64,000 nt of DNA from Lunularia cruciata (GCA_948567375.1 OX419757.1:67587836-67651835), one strand, 5' to 3'; shown: positions 1-11,289, numbered from the stretch's first letter. Translations and numbers: made by a program. Notes: generated by a model not told the origin, from the sequence alone.

Positions 1-1114
1 AGCTAGGTATGACATACACAACTCCATTTTAGGTGATCTTTATTCGCTCCTACTCGTATAACTGTGCGCCTAACGCTGTACTGCTGTTAGGAATTCGGAG
101 AGGTGAGGATTGTCACGCGTTGGCGTTTAATTTGTCAGTTGTTCGAATCTTCGAAGTATCTATGGATGCATTAGCTGGGTACTATGTGCCGTTTCCGAAA
201 GTAATAATGTGTAATATAACTCTGTTCATTCCATCCAGCAATATCATTCATAAATAAAAAAATTTTATATACCAGCTTAATTAGTTAAATTATATCTATT
301 TAAAATATTTATTTATTTATTTATATTTTTAATACAACCAACTCTATGGATCACATTAGATTACTTGGGCATAATTTTATACTTATTAGGTGCGGTTAGA
401 TATTTCTATGTTAAGAAATTTTTTTAAACAAGAGGACTTACAACGAAAAGTGGTTGAAAAGTCCAAGAAAACTGACCTGAAATAAACACAAAGAAGATTG
501 CTTGGGAGTGAAAAAGAAGATATATGAGGAAAATTTCCTGGGATCTTAGGAGAAAAGAGAGAGAAAACATAAAGTTTGAATATATTCCAGAAGAGACTAG
601 AAATACAACAAGATGTAGATAATAAATAAAACGCCAATTAAATGAGATACACTGAGAATTTTGAAGGATTAGGAAAAATATAGCAGATGAAAGGAAGAGA
701 CACAAATAACAATACATTTAGAAAGAGAACCCTTAATTAAGGATTGTCAAATTTATTTAATTGAACATAAAAGTATTTCTCATGAGATATGAAAAATGTT
801 ATAGATATCATAACAAAACATTCCAGTCTGGAATTTAAGTATTTGAGAGCTTTATTTTAGAGTTATTTTCTTATGTTATTTCAATTGATTGAATATCTAT
901 ATTTTCCATTAAAGATATTTACATGATGAAAATATTTCTTTCAAAAGTCATGTTAATTTATGGCTTCTAACTTCACAACAAGCTCTACCAACCAAACAAA
1001 ATCTCCTATATCCAGGCCAAGTAAGGCATACCGAAATAAATCATATTCGTCTTGACATAGTTCCGCTATCCTGGACTTGAACAATACACCTCGCTCGTGA
1101 GGTTGTTGCCTCTT

Positions 1115-1135
1115 AAGAGACACATCGTGTCTCTT
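1115..1135. repeat. Perfect 9-bp hairpin
   Basis: AAGAGACAC is followed by a 3-base loop and its exact complement GTGTCTCTT. The string AAGAGACACAT occurs again about 50 bases downstream (near 1167) without a partner arm. No poly-T tract follows, so a terminator reading has no support. Confidence 0.6.
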
Positions 1136-2568
1136 CGTGTTTTCTACGCGGTCCCTTTTCTCCCCGTAAGAGACACATATGAATGATTAAATTTGCACAT
1201 AAAATAAACGAATATTAAACTCTGCATTTCGCTAAGGAAAATATCCATCATCATTCAAAACTAGACGGACTATATAATACATGCTTCTTATAGTACATCC
1301 TTCTTTGTATATCAAATAACTGTATGGAAAGACACTCAAGAAGCTTCGGAACTTCCCTTGCAGTCGGAAGAAATGAAACTCGGTGAGTTGTTTATTCACG
1401 AGATTCAACCCACTATCAACTTGTGTGATGACAAAGAAACACAAGATAATACACTCATAGAACTCAAAGTAGCGTTATAAATGGCAGGCGTCGTTCTCCA
1501 ACTTGTCAGGCAACTTGCTACAGTTTCAGATTGAGATCTGTCCTTTGAAGTACAACCGCATGATGATGGTTGTATTTGTTTGGACGCGTGCACATGTGAT
1601 CTCTCCTGCATATGCGTCACAATCATCGACTTTCTCATCTGATTGAATAGAAGAACTTGGTCTTTAAACGAAGGATACTTTACAGAGTTTCAGATAAGAC
1701 AAGAGTATGGAATTAGGCTACTCTTCTTGAGCAGCAGCCTGCACTATGTCGGGAAGATGAAGTCCACCACAAACTACACCTTGACTCCACTGAATTTAGC
1801 TGATGATATTATATAGAATAGGCAAATATCACTCACTTCTTTTAGCATGTATTCCGTATTATAAAAAATAACATGCATTTGTTGTTAAAATAAATTTTCG
1901 AAACAGTTTCAAGTGCATCAACTACCTATTTTTTCTTTTATAAAGCAGAAAGGTGATACACACCGGACCTTTTCGGATTCAATGAAGATACATAAAGCAT
2001 GTATGCTTGCTGTCAGTTGAGGCAGAGTGCAGAGACAGAATGTACTCTGTACAAACGAAAGCTTCAGGTCTAGGGAAAGAAGACCTACTTTTATCCAACA
2101 ATGATACGATCTATAGCAATTTTACTGTATTGTTCACGGGCCAAAGTGGATGCTTAGACCTCATTAAAATCACAATCCAATGCACTTCTACCCATTCTGA
2201 AAATCCGTCCACAGCTAGCAGTCTTAATCAAAACTTAGATTTCTCTGTTTTTTGAATTCAATATATGACTCAAACAAGGTAAGATAATACCATGGCTTCC
2301 ATTCCATGTAACTTTTTGTTGGCTCTGAACGACCCTCGAACGTGGACCAGAATGTTTGCTCAAGATTATTCCGGGCATCGATTAAAACGTGAAGACCAAG
2401 TAAGTCAAATTATATACAAAGATGGTTTTGAGAATAAACGTGCACTACATTCTTAGAATTAAAAATGATAATAGTGGAGGCGGGTAATACCAAGAAAGAT
2501 TAGTTTTTATCTATCATACTTTCTAGGATAATAATCAGATCCTTTTGTAGGAAAAGATAACCAGGTCT

Positions 2569-2624
2569 TCATAATAGTTCCTATTATGATAACCAGACGT
2601 TGCAGTAACTGCAACGTCTGGTTA
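2569..2624. repeat. Two back-to-back perfect hairpins
   Basis: Arms TCATAATAG and CTATTATGA (2569-2577 and 2581-2589) surround a 3-base loop. Directly abutting is a second hairpin with perfect 17-bp arms (2590-2606 and 2608-2624) around a single-base loop. The arm core is AACCAGACGTTGCAG. A related string, GATAACCAGG, sits a few tens of bases upstream, so local template switching could have built the structure. A small foldback transposon is the alternative. Confidence 0.8.
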
Positions 2625-2673
2625 CAGGAGGATGAGACTAGAAACAAATCACGCGACCTGCTTTGAATCCCTT

Positions 2674-2695
2674 AATGCAAATTGAAATTTGCATT
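2674..2695. repeat. Perfect 10-bp hairpin
   Basis: AATGCAAATT and AATTTGCATT are exact complements separated by two bases. This is the next member of a hairpin cluster spanning about 2569-2842. Confidence 0.7.
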
Positions 2696-2813
2696 CAATT
2701 TTTCTTTCTCAAATCCATCTACAACTATGCATAAGATTCAACTAAGGTGATCTCCTCTGCTATTGTCTTAATGGGGATTTTAGTTGGCAATTTTTAGGTA
2801 AAATAACCGGGGA

Positions 2814-2842
2814 AAGAATTTACGTGTATTCCGTAAATTCTT
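2814..2842. repeat. Perfect 11-bp hairpin
   Basis: AAGAATTTACG (2814-2824) and CGTAAATTCTT (2832-2842) are exact complements around a 7-base loop. The CCGTAAA/TTTACGG theme recurs near the far end of the window, at 63380-63398. Confidence 0.7.
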
Positions 2843-3240
2843 CACAAGTAATGGAGAGTGGGGACACAAGGCAGATTTACGGGCAGAGGCTTGTAGTTGT
2901 AATTCTTTATGGGTGGGCCAAAAGTTGACCACCGTAACTAAGATTATCTATAAACTTTAAGTAGTCACTAATTAATTAAGTATATCAAGTTCAAGTGGGA
3001 AGACATGTGCATGTCAAGTAGAAAGACTTCCCGTAATTCATGGATGTATTAAAGGAGAAATTCGAATCTTTCACTAGTTCGAAAGAGAAATCTAAATCAG
3101 AATCAACTCAAATCCCCTTGCAAAGTTGAGAGACATTTAAATTTGGAGAATGAGAAAAGAAGAGTACAATTGGAAGATGAGAAAGAAGAGAGTGAAAAAT
3201 TAGATCTAGCTTCAAACAAAGTAGAGCTCCAAGCTGTTCT

Positions 3241-5367
3241 TGTCATGACCTTTATAGCACCAAAGCTAGTTTGCTCGAACAATGGAGTGGTAGTGTTTGT
3301 AGTCATAGTTATTTCTATACTTGCTCATGAACTACTTGACGGTGCCCAAATTTCATGTTCTGCTACTCATTACATGGTGGACTCATTGTCATTTGCACCT
3401 TTAGATGTGTCATCCGTGAGGCCGTTACAGCTAGAGACCTAGGTTGAGCAATGGGTTTACTTTCAAAGTGCAGCTCTAGAGCTCACTTTTTTAATGTTGA
3501 GCCTTTGAGTTCTTCGGTATGGTGGATAGAGGTTGGCAAGAGTCGCTTGAAATCTCTTAGGTAGAGTGGGTTTGGCTTGACTACAATCAGTATATGATTG
3601 TTTATAGATTATTGAGTGGAAGATAGAGTTTAGATCAAAGAAGTGAGAGTCAAGGGGAAATCGAGTGTAAGAACAAAGTGCATTGGTGGTACCTCCAAGC
3701 TTGATGGATCATTGGTACATTGGAATGTGGTCCTAGATTTCTTTGAGAGTGATTGTGTGCAGAAGCTCTATTTGAGTTGATACAAATTTGGCAGTAGCAT
3801 AGATGGTATGCGGAAGTGCTACCCATATTTCTCAAATTAAAGTTAATTTTGAATCAATGGATATCAATTTGAAGGTAAGAGAGTGAAACCAAAGGACTTG
3901 AGAAGTAAAATAGGAGGTGAATTTGGGAACATGCTCTCAAATTAAGGATTTAGAGAGCCTTCTCCTCTCAATTTAGTCAAAGTTGATAGTTAGCGGAAGA
4001 TTTTGCAGTCAATTAACTATAAAGGAAGTACATAAAATTGGCAAAGGTTATCCAAATTTGGAGGTTGAGTTGGTGGAGGTTGTCTAGAGTTGGAGGTTGC
4101 TTGAATTGCCCTAACTAGTGCTTGAGTTTGTGAAGGTTGGCCAGATTTAGAGCGGGTCAAATTGGCAAGAAGAAAGGCCTCATTTGGCTACATTTTGAGT
4201 TAGTAGAGGTTGTTCAAAGTTGGAGGTTGCCCAAATTACCCCTAGCTAGTGCTCGAGTTGGTGAAGGCTGGCATGATTTGGAGAGGGTATTCAAATTGGT
4301 AAGAAAAAAGCCCTTATTTGGTTGAATTTTGGCATTTAGAAGCATAGGATTGTGGCTATACAGACTTCAAGGCCTAGAAGGGCCAACAAGCTAGCTTGCT
4401 GGCATGAGGCTAGCCAGTTTATGTGAGTGTTTGGTCATTGTTTGGCAAAATCTACACACCTTTCTAGATTATGCAAAACAAGGTTTTTAGTTCCTAGATT
4501 GATGCCATAGCCAGTTGGTCCGCCTTCACTTGTTTTCCTAGTGATTAGTCAATTGATACTTATACACATGTAACTTTGGCTAGGAGAGGTAATTTGATCC
4601 CATCCTTGGTGATCTTTGTAGCTTAGGAGTAGACACTCCTACTCTTATTATATCAAATGTTAAATGGTGGTAGTCAATCTAATGTTGATTTATGAGATGG
4701 AGGTTTTTTTTTTAGATTTCTTATGATTGGATCCTCTCCATTCTCTACTTCTTGTTTGTGCACCATGTTTTTGTGAGGTGCATTGACTTTAGAGCATTGG
4801 TGTTCTAGTATGCTCTTGATAATGAGATTGGATTGATGACCAATTAGACTGCCTAATTTTTCTCCAATGAGGCAGAAGTGGACTTGTAGATCGTGAGAGT
4901 GCATGTTGTGATGGTAGGTTATAGGTTATTATTTACTCTAGTGTAGTTGTCACGTATAGAGCTACATTAGTGAGTGGTTTTCAATTGGTGGTGGCACTTG
5001 GTGGTGATCTTTGGTGGGGTACTTGTGGTGGTTATGATTGTGCTGAGCTATATTGTCAAGATGGATTTCTTTGAGGATTCTAGAGGAGATATTACTACAA
5101 TATACAATGGGTATACATAGAGTGGCGCTAGATATCAACCTATATCTTAGATCCCAATGAGGAAGAGATTGACTCAAATTTGGAGTTTGATACATGAGAT
5201 TTTGATGAGAGTGCAATTGTTGTATCCATACTATTATTGTGGGACATGGATAAGAATTATGGAGTCTCCAAAGGTTCCAAATGCTACTTTGGTATAATGG
5301 AGACCATTGAGATGGATGATTTCATCCAAGAGTTAGATAGTTGGTGTGATCAACAACAAATGTGGAG
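3241..5367 (+). mobile_element. Element A, first piece: terminal repeat and leader
   Basis: This stretch is similar along its length to 47224-49470, which leads into the gag of copy B. Its opening block, with the shared string AAAGCTAGTTTGCTC, also recurs near 46800 and, slightly diverged, near 56970. Those are the 3' ends of copies A and B, so the block behaves as a terminal repeat. The first bases (TGTCATGACC) fit an LTR start. It encodes nothing recognisable. The piece ends where the 3' LTR of E3 begins, and the same family resumes at 16649 after E3. It is an old, broken fossil. Confidence 0.7.
4070..4325 (+). repeat. Two-unit tandem repeat inside the element A leader
   Basis: Two imperfect direct copies of about 120-130 bp (near 4070-4192 and 4193-4325) share the strings AGTTGGAGGTTGC and CTAGTGCT. 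A comparable internal duplication exists in copy B (about 47940-48360), so repeats of this kind appear to be a property of the family. Confidence 0.55.
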
Positions 5368-6086
5368 AGATACAAGAAAGAAAACATAAATTTCACACTC
5401 AATCCTCCGATGCCCCAAAGGGGCACCTTCTCTTTATTATATAGCCAAGGAGGATCTCCTCCAAGGAAACTCTACCATAGGATTAGGTACATGGATAGGT
5501 GACATGTCAGCAAGCTCCACCCTTAGATTACTTGCTTGGATGGGTGACATGTTGGTCTTGATCCCATTTGGTTGGTCAAATAAGCTTTGATCAAAGGGAA
5601 TCTTTTAAGGAATCTCCTTATAGAAATCTCAAAATCGCATGGGAGAGGTACTGTTGGAAAGCTCTTGGTGAGACAAATTAAAGGGGAGGGAGGGCCAACC
5701 TATCTTGTATTGGGGGGTATGTACACATTTTTGAGGCCTAATTCATCCATTTAAGCCTTTAAAATTGCCTCTAAAGTTTTCACGCCTATTTTGGCTTATG
5801 CCCTATTAGTAGAAGTGCTCTTTTGGTGATATCTCTATCTGATCTATGTTCTCCATCATGTGTAACATCCTTTTAGATGTTACTACCCCAAGTTTCACCT
5901 CTAGATCATATTCTTAACTATTGATTCTAAAGTTTCCAAGCATGTTTTGGTTTTTGGCCTATTAATAAAAGTACTCTTTGGTGATACCTCTAGCTTATCT
6001 ACTTAGTCTATCATGTATAACATACTTCCAGATGTTACCAAACCAAATTTCATCTCTTGATCATCTATCTAGCTATTGGTATTACA
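5368..6086 (-). repeat. E3 3' LTR
   Basis: This matches 15911-16648 over about 0.7 kb and ends ...TATTACA beside a purine-rich tract. Both LTR copies contain an internal imperfect direct repeat of about 155 bp built around a TTTGGTGATA...ATGTTAC block. That duplication therefore predates insertion. Confidence 0.85.
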
Positions 6087-6101
6087 AGCCTCCCTCCTTT
6101 T
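6087..6101 (-). other. E3 polypurine tract
   Basis: On the minus strand this reads AAAAGGAGGGAGGCT directly before the 3' LTR. That is the expected position and composition for the plus-strand primer of an LTR retrotransposon. Confidence 0.75.
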
Positions 6102-6805
6102 AAGACGCAATGTCCTTGTTGCGAAGCTGTTGCAAAAGATTTCACTAACACTGGTGCATGGGTCAAGTTGGTTGTTGGCTCCCATGTTGCCTCATACAAC
6201 GGGTAACCTTTCCAATGTACCAGGTATTCCACATGTGGATGGCGAGTACCCTATATGTGCTTCTAGAGGAGAATGTGTTTGACTTCATACTCCTCTATAT
6301 CATCAACCATTGTTGGACAAGGTCAACTTTCTTAGACGGAAGAGAAGTGGAGCGGTTGAAGAGCATATTGACATAATAATGAAACATGAAACACTAGGTG
6401 GATCTTCATATATGGTGGTAGTGTGAGGTGATAGACCACGGCTTTGATACAACGAAGGATGGAGAAAGGTCCAATAAAATGAGGTTTGAACTTATGAGGA
6501 CCAACTAACTTGAGGTTGGTGGTTGACAACCAGACTTGATCTCCCACATTGAACTCCATGTGTTGGCGGTGTGCATCTACATATTGCTTCTGCCAATTTT
6601 GGGTGATCTATAACCTGTGTTTGGCATCCTCCACCCCTTGTTGGATTCCATAAACAAAAATGTTGACAACATCCACCTTGGTAGCCGCTGAATGGACCTT
6701 CATCAAGCTTGAAGGTGTGAAAGGATGCTCTCCATACATAAGGAAGAACGGTGTGACTTATGTGGAGACATTCACTAAATTGTTGTATGCAAATACAATA
6801 ATTTA
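6102..6805 (-). mobile_element. E3 integrase C-terminal part and chromodomain
   Basis: Minus-strand translation shows an integrase C-terminal (GPY-type) signature around GDQVWL (about 6332-6559). A chromodomain core YLVHWKGYP...ATWEP follows at about 6170-6230. In intact relatives the chromodomain binds modified histone tails and guides integration into heterochromatin. The mid-integrase string FAYNN lies at the 6805 end, immediately against the rDNA block. This is a fossil with broken coding capacity. Confidence 0.75.
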
Positions 6806-7564
6806 GACTTCTGGAAGGGATGTATTTATTAGATAAAAGACCGATGCGGGCTTGCCCGGTGTTTTGGTGATTCATGATAACTCGATGAATCGCACCGCCT
6901 TAGCGCCGGTGATGTTTCATTCAAATTTCTACCCTATCAACTTTTGACGGTAGGATAGAGGCCTACCGTGGTGGTAATGGGTGACGGAGAATTAGGGTTT
7001 GATTCCAGAGAGGGAGCCTAAGAAACGGCTACCACATCCAAGGAAGGCAGCAAGCGTGCAAATTACCCAATCCTGACATGGGGAGGTAGTGACAATAAAT
7101 AACAATATTGGGCTTTTATAAGTCTGGTAATTGGAATGAGTACAATCCAAATCCCTTAACGAGGATCCATTGGAGTGCAAGTCTAGTGCTAGCAGCCGCG
7201 GTAATTCTAGCTCCAATAGCGTATATTTAAGTTGTTGTAGTTAAAAAGCTCATAGTTGGATCTTGGGGAGGGGTGAGCGGTCCGCCTCTTTTGGTGTGCA
7301 CTGGTTGCCTCTCTCTTTTGGCCCGAGATGCGCTTCTGGCCTTAACTGGTTGGGACGCGGAGTCGGCAATGTTACTTTGAAAAAATTAGAGTGCTCAAAG
7401 CAAGCCTACGCTCTGAATACATTAGCATGGAATAATGCAAAAGGAATCTGGTCTTATTGCGTTGGTCTTCAGGACTAGAGTAATGATTAATAGGGACAGT
7501 TGGGGGCATTCGTATTTCATGGTCAGAGGTGAAATTCTTGGATTCATGAAAGATGAACTTTTGT

Positions 7565-7601
<37 letters not shown>

Positions 7602-7624
7602 TGAAAGTTGGGGGCTCGAAGACA

Positions 7625-7664
<40 letters not shown>

Positions 7665-7707
7665 TAGGGATCGGTGGATGTTAATTTGATGACTCCGTTG
7701 GCACCTC

Positions 7708-7783
<76 letters not shown>

Positions 7784-7784
7784 G

Positions 7785-7825
<41 letters not shown>

Positions 7826-7826
7826 G

Positions 7827-7858
<32 letters not shown>

Positions 7859-8057
7859 CAAAAGATTGAGAGCTCTTTCTTGATTCTATGGGTGGTGGTG
7901 CATGGCCGTTCTTAGTTGGTGGAGTGATTTGTCTGGTTAATTCCATAAACAAACGAGACCTCAGCCTGCTAACTAGCTACCCGAGGACTTGTCCTTGTGG
8001 CCAACTTCTTAGAGGGACTATCAGCATCTAGTCGATGGAAGTTTGAGGCAATAACAG
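6806..8057 (+). rRNA. 18S rRNA middle segment (pseudogene)
   Basis: The segment begins GACTTCTGGAAGGGATG and runs collinearly through GAGGCAATAACAG. That corresponds roughly to nucleotides 185-1436 of a plant 18S gene; the length (1252) agrees with almost no indels. Universally conserved sites carry C-to-T or G-to-A changes, for example in the GCCAGCAGCCGCGG block, so it is not a functional rRNA. The outer 18S parts are missing here and appear partly elsewhere (8065-8136 inverted; 9550-9586). The left edge abuts E3 integrase sequence with about ten bases of filler. Confidence 0.93.
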
Positions 8058-8064
8058 TACAAAA

Positions 8065-8136
8065 GTGTTTATACTTACACATGCATGGCTTAATCTTTGA
8101 GACAAGCATATGACTACTTGTAGGATCAACCAGGTA
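8065..8136 (-). rRNA. 18S rRNA 5' end, inverted fragment
   Basis: The reverse complement begins TACCTGGTTGATCCT and continues through CATATGCTTGTCTCAAAG to about nucleotide 70 of 18S. It faces opposite to the flanking 18S pieces. About seven bases at 8058-8064 separate it from the forward segment. The inverted block continues into ETS-like sequence. Confidence 0.93.
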
Positions 8137-9549
8137 ACCGACCTTCATGACGCCTCCAACAAGGCCTTACACAAACCTGACTTTGCAGCCGGGCCGCCTC
8201 CTCGGGAGCGTGTCTCATCGAGCCCTGGAGGGCTCGACGGAATGCTTGAAACTTGAGAGTGTTGTGTTGCCCAAGATGTGGCCCGAGCACCAAACGAGCT
8301 CCGTGGATGTGACAAACGAGCGCCTGCCTTGGCACCGCGTGCCCTTCCTTTGCACCCCCTTTTGATCCTCACAAGACAAAGGGTCCAAAGACCGCACTCA
8401 CTTTGTCATGATGGTTGAGGGATGAGCACTGCCGCCACGGTGGGCGGAGTCTCGTTCCCCAAAGCCAGCACTTTCCTCTGGTCGATACCCTTTGAAACGT
8501 AGCGCTGCTTCTCATCACAAAAACATCTTGGTCGAAACCGTCAGAGGAGTGCTTGGTCGGGCCGGGCTCCAAGAAAGAGGCCAATGCTACTTATGATGCA
8601 CTTTGCTTACACCCATGGCGCATCGAGATCTTAGTCTTGAGCCCCCCGGGGCTGCCTGGGAGCGATCTTAAGGCCGACCCGAGTTCATAGCCCACCACGG
8701 GAGGAATCTGCTTGGTTTACTTGGCTACTTGGCCGGGTCAAGGAGTCGGATGTCATCTATCATCACTCGCATGTGGAACGTGAGCCCCAAACATGAAACA
8801 CACCCTTCCGCCATGGAAATCTTTTGGGCTTGCACCCGCACAACAGCGGGCAAGAGAGAAAGGCTTTGAGCCTCCCTCCCCTTCTTGTCCTTTTTTGAGA
8901 AGATTTCCAAAGCTTTCGAGACACCCACATTCTGAGACGCACCTTTCCAATGGAAAGCACCACCCGTGGACAGTGACGGAGGATTCCAAGATGGAGTGCC
9001 GCTAGTGGCATCTTGTTCCCTTGCCGACCCACACGTGAGTGCGGATATTGTTGTCACTCTTATGAGACCCAACTTTGACTGTTCGCCATCGGGATTCCTT
9101 TGCGTCTTCCGATCCAATGTAACATTGCGTCCGTCAGTCACAGTGCACCCTCGGCCATTCCTGAATCGAGTTTGGGCTCGATACGCCCTACTTAATGATC
9201 TAGTGTTCCGTGAGTGCATCATCGTGATGGATGACGGTGGAGCGCCGGACTTTGGCCGATACACAAGGGCCTCCCATCAGATGGAAAACTCCCGACCCCG
9301 GCTAAAGCTAGCACTCCGACACACACCACGTGCGCTTGAGCCTTTGCAACCTTCGTGTATGGACACAAGCCCCGCAAGAAGCAGCACCGTGGAGAACCGC
9401 AGCACCAACTCCCGTTGAGAACCAATGTCCGGCTACAAAGCGCCCCCTGCGGACATCACATCAAGGAGTGAATCGAGCTCTTCAAATCGATCCACGAGAT
9501 GAACCATGTGTTACTCAAATCCGACATGCCGGCTAGACATGGTCGAGCT
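8137..9549 (-). other. Probable 5' external transcribed spacer, inverted
   Basis: This GC-rich stretch (clearly richer than the surrounding retroelements) lies directly upstream of the 18S start on the minus strand. By position it should be 5' ETS and perhaps some intergenic spacer. I cannot confirm it by motif; no clear RNA polymerase I start box was found. Long open frames here (up to about 180 codons, both strands) arise from GC-rich spacer and I do not call them genes. It ends abruptly at 9549, where forward 18S 3' sequence begins. Confidence 0.7.
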
Positions 9550-9585
<36 letters not shown>

Positions 9586-9586
9586 G
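9550..9586 (+). rRNA. 18S rRNA 3' end fragment
   Basis: CAAGGTTTCCGTAGGTGAAC and then TGCGGAAGGATCATTG are the last 37 or so bases of eukaryotic 18S. The roughly 330 bases that should lie between the forward segment ending at 8057 and this piece are absent, replaced by the inverted block. It runs on directly into ITS1. Confidence 0.95.
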
Positions 9587-10382
9587 AACACACAAGCAAA
9601 CATCCAATGCAAACATACCAAACATCATACAATTTGAGGAACCGCATCCTGAGGCACGGTCACCGGCGGTGCTCGTCGACCGCTCGGGCCCCTTCCCAAG
9701 CGCCGGCTCGGACTTTCCATCCTTAGCAAGGTGGCGGGGACTTGCTCGGCGCTCGGTGACTTGGGGTTTGGTCGGGTTTGGCGTTAGTGATCGGCCTCGG
9801 GAGTTCACGTGGATCCGGCAATTTGGATGGCCGATGCCCTCGGTGGGGCGCCGGTGTGTTCCGGTTTGCTGGTGATGGGGTCCCTCGGGAGTTGCATGTG
9901 AGGTGCTTGAGCGCATCGCATGTTGTCGGTGAGTGGTGGTGCTTCTTGGCCCGCGTCCGTGCGGGACAACGAGTCTCATTAGTGGGCACCGCACATTCCT
10001 GGAAATGACTTGGTGATCAGACTTGGCGCTCCGACAAGATCTCGGGCCTACGGTGTAGATCCCCTCAGTTGGCAAGGGGCTTGCACGGACCCTTTGCTTT
10101 GTTTGAGTGTTGGGTTTGAGAAGCTCAGATTTTGCGGGAGGTACGGTGCCGGCAAGCGGGATGAGTCGTCCTGCATGGGCGTCGAGTGCTATCCCCTCCC
10201 CTCGGTGCTTAGATCCGTGCTGACTCCCGATAGGGAGTTGGCATCACGGTCCGCTCTGCCTTGGGCCGTTTCACCTCTCTTTATGAGAAAACACTAAAAA
10301 CAAATCTTATATTGATTGAGTCTTCTCCAAGGGATCTGCGCTTCCGGTGCCAAGACCCAAGGAGTCAAGAAATACAAAAAAA
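9587..10382 (+). other. ITS1
   Basis: The spacer between the 18S 3' end and 5.8S is about 796 bp. This is long for flowering plants (usually under 300 bp) and within the range seen in non-Pinaceae gymnosperms. It is the best taxonomic hint in the window, with the caveat that the copy is a degraded pseudogene. Open frames inside it are not considered coding. Confidence 0.85.
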
Positions 10383-10545
10383 TCACGACTCTCAACAATG
10401 GATATCTTGGCTCTCGCAACGATGAAGAACGCAACGAAATGTGATACCTAGTATGAATTGCAGAATTCCGTGAATCATCGAGTTTTTGAATGCATGTTGC
10501 GCTTGAGGCTTGTCCTGAGGGCATGTCTACCTGAGCGTCACTGCT
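10383..10545 (+). rRNA. 5.8S rRNA (pseudogene)
   Basis: The plant 5.8S core CGATGAAGAACG and the GAATTGCAGAAT motif are present, and length (about 160 bp) is normal. Several conserved C residues read as T, including in the early GGATATC region and in the normally invariant TTTGAACGCA block. That points to decay of a silenced copy. 26S and ITS2 follow in normal order. Confidence 0.93.
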
Positions 10546-10885
10546 TGCTCACCAACTCCAACTCCCAATTTATTTTGGGTGTTCCGGGGGAGAGTGGAAG
10601 TGACCGTCCAAGGAACCGTCCTTTCCCTCCTTGCAAAGGGAGGGGAGTGTGGATCGGTGCCACAGTCAGTTTAAATGTAGCATTTTGTGTGTAGTTAGAG
10701 TTAGGTGCGCGTGAAGGTGATCCGGCCTCAAGGTCGGAATCCACTGTGATAGCACGTCTAACGACGGCGGGCTGAAGCAAGAAATAGGAGTCTATGGATG
10801 GATTTTTTTCCTACTCTTACCCTTGTGGGTTCCAGTCCCCAAAGTCCCTCTGAGCACGGAAAGAAAAACAACACATACACACAGC
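10546..10885 (+). other. ITS2
   Basis: About 340 bp lie between 5.8S and the recognisable start of 26S. A helix-forming pair of purine- and pyrimidine-rich tracts (CCTTTCCCTCC and GGGAGGGG, near 10620-10640) is visible. Confidence 0.85.
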
Positions 10886-11289
10886 ATGGACCTCAGATCA
10901 GGCAAGATTACCCACTGAGCTTAAGCATATCACTAAGCGGAGGAAAGGAAACTAACAAGGATTCCCCTAGTAGCGGTAAGCGAACCAGGAAGAGCCTAGC
11001 TTGAAAATTGCGGCACTATGCGATGCAAATTGTAGTCTGGAGAAGCATCCTCTATAGCGGACCTAGCCCAAGTTCCCTGGAAAGGGACGTTAGAGAGGGT
11101 GAGAACTTTGTCAGGCTTGGATCCTACTGCTCCACGAGGCACTGTCTACGAGTTGGGCTGTTTGGGAATGCAGCCTTAAGTGGGAAGTAAATTCCTTCCA
11201 AGGCTAAATATTGGCAAGAGACCGATAGCAAACAAGTACCGCAAGGGAAAGATGAAAAGGACTTTGAAAAGCGAGTTAAAGAGTGCCTG
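10886..11289 (+). rRNA. 26S rRNA 5' end (pseudogene, truncated)
   Basis: It starts near ACCTCAGATCAGGCAAGATT, the degraded form of the 26S start. It runs through AAGCATATCA, GGAAAGATGAAAAGGAC and AAAGAGTGC, about the first 400 bases of a roughly 3.4-kb gene. It stops at 11289, where a different rRNA sequence begins without spacer. C-to-T and G-to-A differences from the plant consensus are frequent. Confidence 0.92.

Larger units (their letters stand above)
1..3240. other. Unassigned AT-rich left flank
   Basis: I recognise no gene, RNA or known element here. Open frames in this stretch are short (under 100 codons), overlap on both strands and resemble no family I know. The stretch ends where the first terminal-repeat-like sequence of element A begins. 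Its one notable property is a set of short perfect inverted repeats, listed separately. It may be ordinary host intergenic DNA or an older decayed element. Confidence 0.5.

Noticed and set aside
33-257. Small open frame at the left edge
   Set aside because: 74 codons, no recognisable domain, low coding character in AT-rich sequence.
3143-3442. 99-codon frame at the left border of element A
   Set aside because: It straddles the flank and the terminal repeat, and is not preserved in the corresponding blocks near 46800, 47230 and 56970.
8725-10075. Open frames of 150-180 codons (for example 8725-9264 minus, 8966-9418 plus, 9581-10075 minus)
   Set aside because: They lie in ETS-like and ITS1 spacer of the rDNA block. 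GC-rich sequence lacks stop codons by composition, both strands are open, and no domain is present.
6806-11289. A functional rRNA transcription unit or part of a nucleolar array
   Set aside because: The block is a single scrambled unit lacking parts of 18S and most of 26S, with altered invariant sites, and is embedded in a retrotransposon.
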